Notes under the pieces: model-generated
Seen by the model: only the letters and a program-made list of their open reading frames with translations
The model's database searches: none
Told to the model about the DNA's origin: nothing
Source of the DNA: JAVWHX01 sp036639875
Lineage (GTDB): Bacteria; Bacillota_I; Bacilli_A; Erysipelotrichales; Coprobacillaceae
Direction: 5' to 3'
Length of the DNA: 38,086 bases
Assembly (NCBI GenBank): GCA_036639875.1
Contig: JAVWHX010000015.1
Location: 1-38,086, forward strand
Part shown: positions 14,503 to 22,118 of the stretch, piece by piece
Layout: each line of letters begins with the position of its first letter
Position numbering within the stretch: the stretch's first letter is position 1
Translations under genes and position numbers: made by a program

Positions 14503-14884
14503 GGATTATGGAATGATGTTTAATCATCGAAGGCTTTCACAAGATAAAAATGTGATGTTAGATATATCTCAAATGATTAAGGAAGATAAGATATATATGA
14601 ATAGTTATTCGTATGAGTTGTATAAGAATTTAAATTGTCAAAATATAATTGTTAGTGAAGAATTGAATAAAGATGATGGTTATTGTTTGATAGAAAATCA
14701 AACAATAACTAAACTTGATGAATTCATAGATGCAGTTGTGATTTATAATTGGAATAGAAAGTATCCATCAGATATGGTTTTTCCAATGACTTTATTAATG
14801 GATTATAAAGTTAAAGAAAGTTATGAATTTGTTGGGAATTCACATGACCTTATTACAAAGACAATATATGTAAGAGGTATATAG
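14477..14884 (+). CDS. Unknown conserved-looking 135-aa protein in the polymerase operon
   Basis: Function unknown. The start at 14477 (or 14474) follows AAGGAG and overlaps the YolD gene. The protein begins MILILCLDKDYGMMFNHRRL, with a Rossmann-like opening strand and a GMMFNHRRLSQD segment that looks like a conserved site, then SYSYELYKNLN and a C-terminal WNRKYPSD segment. I recall similar small proteins lying directly before NUC-type nuclease genes in clostridia, sometimes named ribonuclease Z without support. It is one base from the nuclease gene here, so a link with nuclease control or transport is possible. Confidence 0.75.
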   Translation: MILILCLDKDYGMMFNHRRLSQDKNVMLDISQMIKEDKIYMNSYSYELYKNLNCQNIIVSEELNKDDGYCLIENQTITKLDEFIDAVVIYNWNRKYPSDMVFPMTLLMDYKVKESYEFVGNSHDLITKTIYVRGI

Positions 14885-14885
14885 T

Positions 14886-15599
14886 ATGAAGAAAAATATA
14901 AGTAAACTTATTATATCAGTATTATGTTCGTTGGGTTTATTGGGCGGTGGTGCAACGCTTTATCTCAATCAACCAAATGATAATGAAACGAAACAAAATA
15001 TAAAAATAGAATTAGATCAAATTCCAGAATATACAAATCAAAAATACGTAGCTATTCATGATAATGTGCCTTACTTTGATGAAAGTGAAATGACAACTGA
15101 ACCATTTGAAACATACAGTGAATTAGATGCTTTAGGGAGATGTGGAGTAGCATATGCGAACATATGTAAAGATATTATGCCAACTACTAAAAGAGGGAAT
15201 ATAGGTCAAGTGAAGCCTTCGGGGTGGCAAACAGTGAAGTATGATTTTGTGGATGGAAAATATCTTTATAATCGTAGTCATTTGATTGGATATCAACTGG
15301 CAGGAGAAAATGCTAATGAGAAGAATTTGATAACGGGGACAAGATATTTTAATGCTGAAGGGATGTTACCTTTTGAGAATATGGTAGCTGATTATGTTAA
15401 GGAAACTTCTCATCATGTTTTATATCGTGTAACACCTATTTATAGGGATAATGAATTGGTTGCTAGAGGTGTTTTAATGGAAGCAAAATCTGTTGAAGAT
15501 AAAGGAAAAGGCATAGAATTTAATGTCTATGTTTATAATGTTCAACCACAAGTGACTATTAATTATACAAATGGAACAAGTCAAATGACAAAGGAATAA
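14886..15599 (+). CDS. Exported DNA/RNA non-specific endonuclease (NUC/EndA type)
   Basis: 237-aa protein with an N-terminal hydrophobic helix (residues 5-28: KLIISVLCSLGLLGGGATLYL) that acts as a signal peptide or anchor. The beta-beta-alpha-metal nuclease core has YNRSHLIGYQLAG, with the catalytic His, followed by NEKNLITGTRYFN, with the Mg-binding Asn. The usual DRGH is replaced by NRSH, as in several Firmicutes members. It is the last gene of the LexA-like-controlled operon, one base after the unknown gene. Extracellular DNA degradation or DNA uptake processing are both plausible roles. Confidence 0.9.
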   Translation: MKKNISKLIISVLCSLGLLGGGATLYLNQPNDNETKQNIKIELDQIPEYTNQKYVAIHDNVPYFDESEMTTEPFETYSELDALGRCGVAYANICKDIMPTTKRGNIGQVKPSGWQTVKYDFVDGKYLYNRSHLIGYQLAGENANEKNLITGTRYFNAEGMLPFENMVADYVKETSHHVLYRVTPIYRDNELVARGVLMEAKSVEDKGKGIEFNVYVYNVQPQVTINYTNGTSQMTKE

Positions 15600-15643
15600 G
15601 CAATATCTGTTGAGACTTATATAAGTTAAAAGGAAATGATTTT

Positions 15644-15671
15644 TTGATATATTATAAGAATATGTTATAAT
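15644..15671 (+). promoter_or_regulatory. Promoter of the LytTR/GHKL two-component operon
   Basis: TTGATA (15644-15649), 16 bases, TATAAT (15666-15671), with an extended -10 TGT just before it. The start codon is 26 bases further. Confidence 0.6.
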
Positions 15672-15697
15672 ACTGAAAAAGTAAGGCGGTGAACTAG

Positions 15698-16435
15698 ATG
15701 TTGAATATATTAGTATGTGATGATGATAAATCAGTAAGCGAAGAAATTCATTCTCTAGTGAATCGTTTTTTTATGCGCAAAAATTTAGAATATAATATTG
15801 ATGTTGTTGATAGTGGAGAAATTGCTAAAAAGAATCTTGATACTACAAGTTATGATATTTTATTTCTAGATATAGAGATGGGACAAGTCACAGGCTTAGA
15901 GGTAGCAAAAAAAGCCAGAACATTAAATGTAAAGTCATTTATTGTTTTTGTAAGTCATTACAATGAATATCAAAAGTATGTGTTTTCAATTCATACTTTT
16001 GACTATATTATGAAACCATTTAAAGCAGAAGATATTTTGAAAGTTCTTGAAGATATTTATTCACATATGGAAGAATCAGAAAGTAAACAAGTAAATAAAG
16101 AACTCTTTAAGATAAAGGATGGTATTGTTCAATTAGATGTAGATAAGATTATCTACTTTGAATATAAAGAAAGAAAAGTAAGAATTGTAACTGAAGATAA
16201 AGTTTATATTACAAATGTTAAAATAAGTGATATGTTTCATAAAATGGAGAAATATTTCTTTTTTATGCCTCATAAAGCATATGTTATTAATATGAATCAA
16301 ATCCAAAAGTTTCATTTCCAAGAAGGTATCATAACAATGACAAATAAAGATAAAGTTCCATTATCTCAATTAAAAGCAAAAGATTTTAAAGAAAAATATT
16401 TTGCTTTAACATCTTTAGTGAGGAAGAATTTATGA
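15698..16435 (+). CDS. LytTR-family response regulator
   Basis: 245-aa regulator of the AgrA/VirR kind. The receiver domain occupies residues 1-118 with the acidic pocket DDD (8-10), phospho-acceptor Asp58 (ILFLDIEMG) and Lys106 (IMKPF). A LytTR DNA-binding domain follows (about 140-240): IYFEYKERKVRIVTEDKVY and KYFFFMPHKAYVINMNQIQKF. Such regulators usually bind paired direct repeats and control exoproteins, bacteriocins or surface factors. Its stop overlaps the kinase start by 4 bases. No agrD-like peptide gene is visible next to it. Confidence 0.92.
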   Translation: MLNILVCDDDKSVSEEIHSLVNRFFMRKNLEYNIDVVDSGEIAKKNLDTTSYDILFLDIEMGQVTGLEVAKKARTLNVKSFIVFVSHYNEYQKYVFSIHTFDYIMKPFKAEDILKVLEDIYSHMEESESKQVNKELFKIKDGIVQLDVDKIIYFEYKERKVRIVTEDKVYITNVKISDMFHKMEKYFFFMPHKAYVINMNQIQKFHFQEGIITMTNKDKVPLSQLKAKDFKEKYFALTSLVRKNL

Positions 16436-17712
16436 TAGTCTATTTAGTGAGTTTGTTTTCTACTTTAGTTATTAATAGTGTTGTTGTTTTTTTGTTGTGT
16501 TTAAAATATCAGTTTAAGTTTGATAAAAAGTATATTCCTATAGTTATAGGAGGTTATACATTAATTATAAGCATGGTTAATCTTTTACATATAGCTATGT
16601 TGAATTTGATTGTAAATATATTGGTTTTCTATTTAATTGATTATTTATGTTTTGAAAAAAGAAAATTAAGTAAGTATTTCTTTGATGGTTTTATATTGGT
16701 TGGATGTGTGCTTTTAGATGGGATGACTCATTTTCTTGTAGAATGGTTTATGATATATTTTCATATCTCCATAACATTTGCAGAAAACTATGTTTTAAAG
16801 ATGCTGATATCGATGATTGTTTTAGTTCTCTTTTGTATGATTGTATATCGTCGTTATTTAAATAAAGATTTAACATATATATCATTAAAAGAAACATGGA
16901 TGTATATTTGTGTGCTTGTCTTATCTTTAGTGCTTGCTACAATAATTATGACTCAAATAAGAACTGAATCTTTTATATATGGTTTTGTGAGTATTGTGAT
17001 ACTGTTTGCAATAAATTTAATTATTCTAAAAAATTATTTCTTATTAAATGAACGTTATAAAATGGAAACATTGTATTTACAAAGAATGAATAAGATACAA
17101 GAAGATGAGACATATTATCATGATTTAAAAGATAAATATGAAGAAACAAGAAAGTTAATACATGATTTTAAAAAGCACTTAACAGTCATTAGTATGATGA
17201 ATGAAGCAAAAGGTGATGTGAATAGTTATATTCAAGAAACTGCTAAAAGATTAGATGCTACTCAGGTCCCATTCCGTTGTGATAATAGAACATTAGATAT
17301 TGTTTTAAATGATAAGATTCATTATGCAAGGAGTAAAGGGATTGAAGTAGATGTGAAAGTTTCATTGGAAGTTATGGGTGATACATTAAACTTTATCCAA
17401 GATTTTGATTTGGTAAGTATATTTGCAAATATAATGGATAATGCTATTGAAGCAATGGATAATTCTGATCAGAAAACATTATATCTTTATATATATAATG
17501 TGGATGAAATGATTCATATTGAAGAAGTTAATGCTTGTTCAAATCAATTGATTACTAAGAGTGATCAATATATATCTACAAAAGAGAATCATAAAGGTTT
17601 AGGTTTATCAATTATAAAAAATGCTGTTGAAAAGTATCAAGGAATTTTTACTATTCAAATAGAAGATAACGAATGCCATCTCTTTATTTCTATTCCGTTA
17701 CCAGATAAATAA
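16432..17712 (+). CDS. GHKL-domain sensor histidine kinase (AgrC-like)
   Basis: 426-aa membrane kinase. The N-terminal half has six or so hydrophobic helices (residues 1-205) that form a sensor module without a large extracellular domain. A short coiled linker leads to the phospho-acceptor region KLIHDFKKHLTVI, then the ATPase domain of the HATPase_c_5/GHKL type with FANIMDNAIEAMD (N box) and HKGLGLSIIKNAV (G box). It is coupled to the LytTR regulator by an ATGA overlap. The signal is unknown; peptide pheromones are typical for the class. Confidence 0.92.
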   Translation: MIVYLVSLFSTLVINSVVVFLLCLKYQFKFDKKYIPIVIGGYTLIISMVNLLHIAMLNLIVNILVFYLIDYLCFEKRKLSKYFFDGFILVGCVLLDGMTHFLVEWFMIYFHISITFAENYVLKMLISMIVLVLFCMIVYRRYLNKDLTYISLKETWMYICVLVLSLVLATIIMTQIRTESFIYGFVSIVILFAINLIILKNYFLLNERYKMETLYLQRMNKIQEDETYYHDLKDKYEETRKLIHDFKKHLTVISMMNEAKGDVNSYIQETAKRLDATQVPFRCDNRTLDIVLNDKIHYARSKGIEVDVKVSLEVMGDTLNFIQDFDLVSIFANIMDNAIEAMDNSDQKTLYLYIYNVDEMIHIEEVNACSNQLITKSDQYISTKENHKGLGLSIIKNAVEKYQGIFTIQIEDNECHLFISIPLPDK

Positions 17713-17729
17713 TGATTTTAAACATAAAT

Positions 17730-17771
17730 ATCTATATTTTATACATACCAATAGAATATAGATGTTTTTTT
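17730..17771 (+). terminator. Intrinsic terminator of the two-component operon
   Basis: ATCTATATT and AATATAGAT form a 9-bp stem with a 16-base loop, followed by T residues. Confidence 0.65.
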
Positions 17772-17812
17772 GTTATATAATATTTTCGATATTATTGGAA
17801 AGGGAAGAAGTT

Positions 17813-18616
17813 ATGAAGAAAATATTAGTATGTTTTACAGCTGTGTTTTGTTGTATATGTCTTTTGGGACAAAAGGTATCTGCTGCCAATACATATACAC
17901 AAAAACAAATAGCTGAAGGTGGCGGACCTTATGAAGCAGGTGCAGTTTTGCAGTTTGAAGAAGAGGTTAAAGTAAGTATTGTGGATTTAGAGGGTAATAA
18001 TATATTTAGTGAAAAGGGAAAACAAGTTGTTTTACCTGATTACAGTCCAAAAATGGATAGTTTTAAGGGATGGGCTTTAGTAGCACAATTAACAAGTGAA
18101 CAAAAAGGCACAGAATTGGTTTTCCAACCATATTTTAAACTTGATATTCAATTCAATGAAGTTACTGAAGGTAATCCAATTACAGTATCAGTATCAAAAG
18201 ATCAAATACCATTTGGGGATGGTAAGTATACTACAGAATGGATTGTTGGTGGTATGGGTGGCGGATATGCAATAGAAGAAGCGCCTAAAAATACATTAAC
18301 ATGGACAATTCCTGCTGGTTCAACAAGTTATAAAAATGGAATGAAAATAGCTTTAAGAGTAAGAAACGAAAAAAGTAAGAATATTTTTAGTGAGGAAGCT
18401 GTTCTTGTAATTAGTGCTAAAGCACCAATAGTAACACCAAGTAAACCTGAAACACCAAGTGAAAAAGTTCCAACACCAGCTCCTACAACAAAGCCATCAC
18501 AAGATAAAGAAATTGTAAAAACAAATGATTTACAATCTGTATTTACAAATACTTTACTTGTTATTGGATCAATTGGAGTCATTGTTGCAACAAAGAGAAA
18601 AGCAACACATAAATAA
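17813..18616 (+). CDS. Secreted, C-terminally anchored surface protein
   Basis: 267-aa protein. A signal peptide spans residues 1-25 (MKKILVCFTAVFCCICLLGQ, AxA cleavage near VSA-AN). The mature part is beta-rich with GWALVAQLTSEQKG and a Gly-rich GGMGGGYAIEE stretch, then a Pro/Thr/Ser-rich wall-spanning linker (about 202-230). It ends in KTNDLQS, a hydrophobic helix and a KRKATHK tail, which is the layout of a sortase sorting signal with a degenerate motif (VKTND). The upstream in-frame ATG at 17762 lies in the preceding terminator, so the ATG at 17813 after GGGAAG is used. Function not recognised. Confidence 0.8.
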   Translation: MKKILVCFTAVFCCICLLGQKVSAANTYTQKQIAEGGGPYEAGAVLQFEEEVKVSIVDLEGNNIFSEKGKQVVLPDYSPKMDSFKGWALVAQLTSEQKGTELVFQPYFKLDIQFNEVTEGNPITVSVSKDQIPFGDGKYTTEWIVGGMGGGYAIEEAPKNTLTWTIPAGSTSYKNGMKIALRVRNEKSKNIFSEEAVLVISAKAPIVTPSKPETPSEKVPTPAPTTKPSQDKEIVKTNDLQSVFTNTLLVIGSIGVIVATKRKATHK

Positions 18617-18622
18617 AATAGG

Positions 18623-18650
18623 AATAAGATATCGCGAGATATCTTATTTT
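18623..18650 (+). terminator. Terminator with GATATC stem after the surface protein
   Basis: AATAAGATATC-GCGA-GATATCTTATT is a perfect 11-bp stem, followed by TTTGCTTTT. The same stem recurs at 24741-24768. Confidence 0.8.
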
Positions 18651-18711
18651 GCTTTTCTAGAAAGTTTAATTATAAGTATCGATATTTACAAATTTAGTAT
18701 ACTTTATAAAG

Positions 18712-18741
18712 CTAACGAAACTATCGTTAGTTTTCTTTTTA
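18712..18741 (+). terminator. Terminator-like hairpin in the leader of the sigma factor gene
   Basis: CTAACGA-AACTA-TCGTTAG followed by TTTTCTTTTT. It lies about 70 bases before the sigma factor start and 60 bases after the previous terminator, so it ends either a short transcript or the leader of the sigma operon. Confidence 0.6.
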
Positions 18742-18807
18742 TGTTATTCTTAAGAAAAGTGCAATATTTTTATATCTTTAATCGTTGTATAAGTGAGAGG
18801 GGGAATT

Positions 18808-19290
18808 ATGATGATAAAAAGGGAAATAGACGAAGTTGTTGAAGAGTATAGTGACATCTTACTAAGATTAGCTTTACACCATATTCATGATTACGCACAA
18901 GCTCAAGATATTGTACAAGATACATTTATTAAATATGTATATAAAGCTCCTGAGTTTAATGATCAAGAACATGAAAAAGCATGGTTAATTAGAGTGATGA
19001 CAAATTTATGTAAGGATTATTTAAAACATTGGTGGCAGAAAAAAAGAGTAGATTCTTCATGTGAAGATATTCAATTTCAACAAGAAAAATATGAATTATT
19101 GGAAATCATAAGAACACTTTCTTTTCATCAACGTAATGCAGTTTATTTATATTATTATGAAGATATGTCAATTAAGGATATTTCACAAATATTTCAAGTC
19201 AGTGAGAATACAGTGTCTTCGTGGTTGTTTAGAGCGAGAAAGAGTTTAAAAGAACTATTGAAAGGAGAATGGGAAAATGAAAAAAGATGA
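18808..19290 (+). CDS. ECF-type RNA polymerase sigma factor
   Basis: 160-aa sigma-70 family protein of ECF size. Region 2 shows LRLALHHIHDYAQAQDIVQD and TFIKYVYKAPEF with the WLIRVMTNLCKDYLK helix; region 4 shows AVYLYYYEDMSIKDISQIF and the helix-turn-helix VSENTVSSWLFRARKSLKELL. GAGGGGG precedes two adjacent ATG codons (18808 and 18811); the first is given. An upstream GTG is less likely. The anti-sigma-like membrane gene overlaps by 14 bases, so the pair is probably a cell-envelope stress module. Confidence 0.92.
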   Translation: MMIKREIDEVVEEYSDILLRLALHHIHDYAQAQDIVQDTFIKYVYKAPEFNDQEHEKAWLIRVMTNLCKDYLKHWWQKKRVDSSCEDIQFQQEKYELLEIIRTLSFHQRNAVYLYYYEDMSIKDISQIFQVSENTVSSWLFRARKSLKELLKGEWENEKR

Positions 19291-20452
19291 ATATAAAAAA
19301 GAGATTGATTCTATTTGTGCAAGTGAACAATTTAAAAATAATATGAAACATAATATATTAAATGTTACAAAGCCAAAAAGAAAATTCTCATTTCATTATA
19401 AGATTGCTTCATTATTAATTGTATCTTGTTTGATACTTATGGTTTTAAATATTCAAGACACCAAGCTTGATGAGGCTTCTCCTAAAGAACCACCAACGAA
19501 TGAACCTATTGATAATGAGGAGAAACCAGAAGAACCATCAAATGGTAATCATATAGGTGGAGATGGATTTGGTTTTAGTGGAGTTATGCTTAAGGACGCA
19601 AGTGAACTTAAACATAATAGTGCTTATAATTTGTCAAAACCTTCAAAAACAATGTCTATATATAAAAGTCAATACAAAAAAGATAATATGGGTATAATAA
19701 AAAATCCTTTAAATAGTCAAGAAAAAATAAATATTCTTAAAAAATATGCAAAGCTTTTAAAATTTAATGATTATACAATTGAAAAACCATTAGATTATTA
19801 TTATCATTTAATTGATAAAAAAGGTGTTATTACTTTTGAAGAGGATAGTATTTATATTGAGTTTTCATCTGATTATAAAAAAAGCAATCGTGTTGATATG
19901 AATGTAGATAATATGGAAGAAGCAAAACAGATAGTTGAAAATTTATATAAACAATTTAAAGATGTTGTTGAAATAGATAATCCACAAATAGATTACTATT
20001 ATGATTATAATATTGATGGACAAAAACATTGGACTTTTCAACTTAGTAAGAAAACAGATAACCAAAATGAAAGTCTTATAAATCAGACGGCTAATGTCAT
20101 AAACTTTTATAGAGATGATCAAGGCATTTTTAGTAGTTTTAGAATTTCTTTTGATGATGTTGAGGTAGTTAAAGATGTCCCTATTATATCGTTAGAAGAA
20201 GCAAAACAGAAGTTTAATGATCGTCAATACTTTACGAGTTTAGAGCCGTTTGAATCAAAAGGAATAGGATATATTGAAATGAAGTATTTATTATCAAGTG
20301 ATGGTTTATATTTACCATATTATTTATTTTATGCTTTAAGTGATGAAAAAAATGATAATGGTTGTCAAACGTATGTGTTATGCTATGTATCAGCCTTACC
20401 TGATAATTTGAAAAAGGAATATAATGTTCCAACAGAGATCCAATTTAACTAA
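19277..20452 (+). CDS. Probable membrane-bound anti-sigma factor
   Basis: 391-aa single-pass protein. About 45 N-terminal cytoplasmic residues (DEYKKEIDSICASEQFKNNM) would bind the sigma factor, one hydrophobic helix lies at about 47-62 (ASLLIVSCLILMVLNI), then a Pro/Glu-rich stalk (PKEPPTNEPIDNEEKPEEP) and a large external domain rich in Tyr, Lys and Asn. No known domain was recognised in the external part. The role is inferred from the overlap with the sigma gene and the membrane layout typical of anti-sigma factors; the ATG follows AAAGGAG. Confidence 0.75.
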   Translation: MKKDEYKKEIDSICASEQFKNNMKHNILNVTKPKRKFSFHYKIASLLIVSCLILMVLNIQDTKLDEASPKEPPTNEPIDNEEKPEEPSNGNHIGGDGFGFSGVMLKDASELKHNSAYNLSKPSKTMSIYKSQYKKDNMGIIKNPLNSQEKINILKKYAKLLKFNDYTIEKPLDYYYHLIDKKGVITFEEDSIYIEFSSDYKKSNRVDMNVDNMEEAKQIVENLYKQFKDVVEIDNPQIDYYYDYNIDGQKHWTFQLSKKTDNQNESLINQTANVINFYRDDQGIFSSFRISFDDVEVVKDVPIISLEEAKQKFNDRQYFTSLEPFESKGIGYIEMKYLLSSDGLYLPYYLFYALSDEKNDNGCQTYVLCYVSALPDNLKKEYNVPTEIQFN

Positions 20453-20468
20453 AAAAGGGGAGGGTTTT

Positions 20469-21068
20469 ATGAAAAAGAAATCTTTGCATATTGCTTTATT
20501 GATAGTTGGTATTATAACTATTGGAGTCATTGTTTATATGCGTAATCAAGAACCAGATTACACCCAATTAGGTTATAAGTATTTAAAAATTGAAGAGAAA
20601 ACATATTTGTTAACTTCAACAGAAACATTAGATAAAGTTGGAAAGAATTTTAAAGATATGGGTTTATTAAAAGAGACTTATGAAACAACGCTTTTAGATA
20701 TAGATAATTATCATTATTTTATAGATAATAATCAGAAGGATATTATCTTTATAGGTTCTAATGAAGAATATTTACAGTTAGTGGAGGGAAGTTATATTAA
20801 AACAGAGGAATGGGCATTGCCACCTATAATTCAAATAAATGATAAGTTATATTATCAAAGAGAACGTATTCAATTAGATTTATTACCAACTGAATATAGT
20901 GATGGTGGAACAATTGATTTTTACTATAACAGACAAACACAAGAAAATTTCTCAACAAATAATATGGATATATTGGGTGAAAAAGTATATATAAATAAAA
21001 ACAATGAGCAATATATTTATACTAAATATAATAACCAATATATAAGATGGGATGCTGATAATTCTTAA
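20469..21068 (+). CDS. Unknown membrane-anchored protein, 199 aa
   Basis: Not recognised. The ATG at 20469 follows GGGGAGGG; an earlier in-frame ATG lies in the anti-sigma gene. Residues 5-26 form one N-terminal helix (SLHIALLIVGIITIGVIVYM), and the rest is extracellular and beta-rich, with YKYLKIEEKTYLLTSTETLD and a Tyr/Asn-rich end. It has no Cys lipobox. It is the third gene of the sigma operon and may take part in sensing or be a target of the regulator. Confidence 0.7.
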   Translation: MKKKSLHIALLIVGIITIGVIVYMRNQEPDYTQLGYKYLKIEEKTYLLTSTETLDKVGKNFKDMGLLKETYETTLLDIDNYHYFIDNNQKDIIFIGSNEEYLQLVEGSYIKTEEWALPPIIQINDKLYYQRERIQLDLLPTEYSDGGTIDFYYNRQTQENFSTNNMDILGEKVYINKNNEQYIYTKYNNQYIRWDADNS

Positions 21069-21139
21069 GTTTCAAATACAAAACAGGCTATTCTTATTTT
21101 CTTGATAAGTGTATAATATAAACAAGGATGGTGATGTAT

Positions 21140-22108
21140 ATGAAAATATTAATGGTAGCACCATTAAAACAAGAAGAATCTCAAAAAATAGCAGATCATT
21201 TTATAAATCATGAATTTATCTATAGTCAAGCAAAGAATGTTACACAACAGATGATAGATGATTGTGATATCATAGTAGGAAATATAGGTTTTCATGTTTG
21301 TTTAAATAGAAAGAATATAAAAGCAATTCTTTTAAATAGTGCTGGCAGTGATGCCTATGTTAAAGACGGTATTCTTCATTCTCATACAAGATTAGCCAAT
21401 GGGAGTGGGAGTTATGGAAAGGCTATTGCTGAACATACAATTGGAATGATTTTATCGTTGAATAAGAATTTAAAAACATATATTCATAATATGGATAATC
21501 ACCAATGGAAGTTTGAAAAAGGTGGTAAGGAGTTATATCGCAGTACAGTTGTTATTGTAGGATTAGGTGATTTAGGTTATGAACTTGCAAAACGTTTAAA
21601 AGCGTTTGATTGTTATATTATTGGTATTAAAAGAACAATGGGATCTTTGCCTAAAGATGTTGATGAACTTTATACAACAATGCATATTAAAGAGATATTA
21701 CCTAAAGCTGATTATGTTATTTTGACATTACCACAAAGTAAAGAGACAATTCACATGTTTGATAAAGAAAAATTATTATTAATGAAAAAGGATGCTGTAT
21801 TGGTTAATGTAGGACGTGGTAGTGCAATTGATACAAAAGCATTAAAAGATGTTTTAGATCAAGGGCATTTATCTTTTGTGGCGTTAGATGTTGTTGAAGA
21901 AGAACCATTAAAACAAGATGATACTTTATGGGATTATGATAATGTTTTGATTACTCCTCATGCATCAGGTGGATTTGAATGGAAGAGTGTAAGAGATTAT
22001 TATACAGATTTGGTTATTCGTAATATTGATCATGTGATAAATGATGAAACGTTAGAAAATGAAGTTGATTTTCGTACGGGTTATCGAAAAGTAATTTCAT
22101 ATAAATAA
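21140..22108 (+). CDS. D-isomer-specific 2-hydroxyacid dehydrogenase
   Basis: About 322-aa NAD(P)-dependent dehydrogenase. The nucleotide-binding loop is VGLGDLGYELAKRL (about residues 140-153), the catalytic Arg is in VNVGRGSAIDTKAL, the Glu in VEEEPLK, and the His in ITPHASGGF. The family includes D-lactate, glyoxylate and phosphoglycerate dehydrogenases; the substrate cannot be told from these motifs. Starts at 21128, 21134 and 21140 are all in frame; 21140 gives the family-like MKILMV opening and has GGTGA upstream. A transglutaminase-like gene follows after 10 bases. Confidence 0.9.
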   Translation: MKILMVAPLKQEESQKIADHFINHEFIYSQAKNVTQQMIDDCDIIVGNIGFHVCLNRKNIKAILLNSAGSDAYVKDGILHSHTRLANGSGSYGKAIAEHTIGMILSLNKNLKTYIHNMDNHQWKFEKGGKELYRSTVVIVGLGDLGYELAKRLKAFDCYIIGIKRTMGSLPKDVDELYTTMHIKEILPKADYVILTLPQSKETIHMFDKEKLLLMKKDAVLVNVGRGSAIDTKALKDVLDQGHLSFVALDVVEEEPLKQDDTLWDYDNVLITPHASGGFEWKSVRDYYTDLVIRNIDHVINDETLENEVDFRTGYRKVISYK

Positions 22109-22118
22109 GGAGAAGACA

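Noticed and set aside
12178..15599. Prophage remnant around the LexA-like repressor and polymerase
   Set aside because: No integrase, attachment site, or structural phage genes flank it; the repressor and UvrX-type genes alone are not enough.
15698..17712. Possible agr quorum-sensing locus with AgrB/AgrD
   Set aside because: Only the kinase and LytTR regulator are present; no AgrB-like membrane peptidase or short peptide gene is next to them.
18525..18842. Plus-strand open frame from the end of the surface protein into the sigma gene
   Set aside because: It crosses two terminator hairpins and lacks a ribosome binding site; the sigma frame is clearly the coding one.
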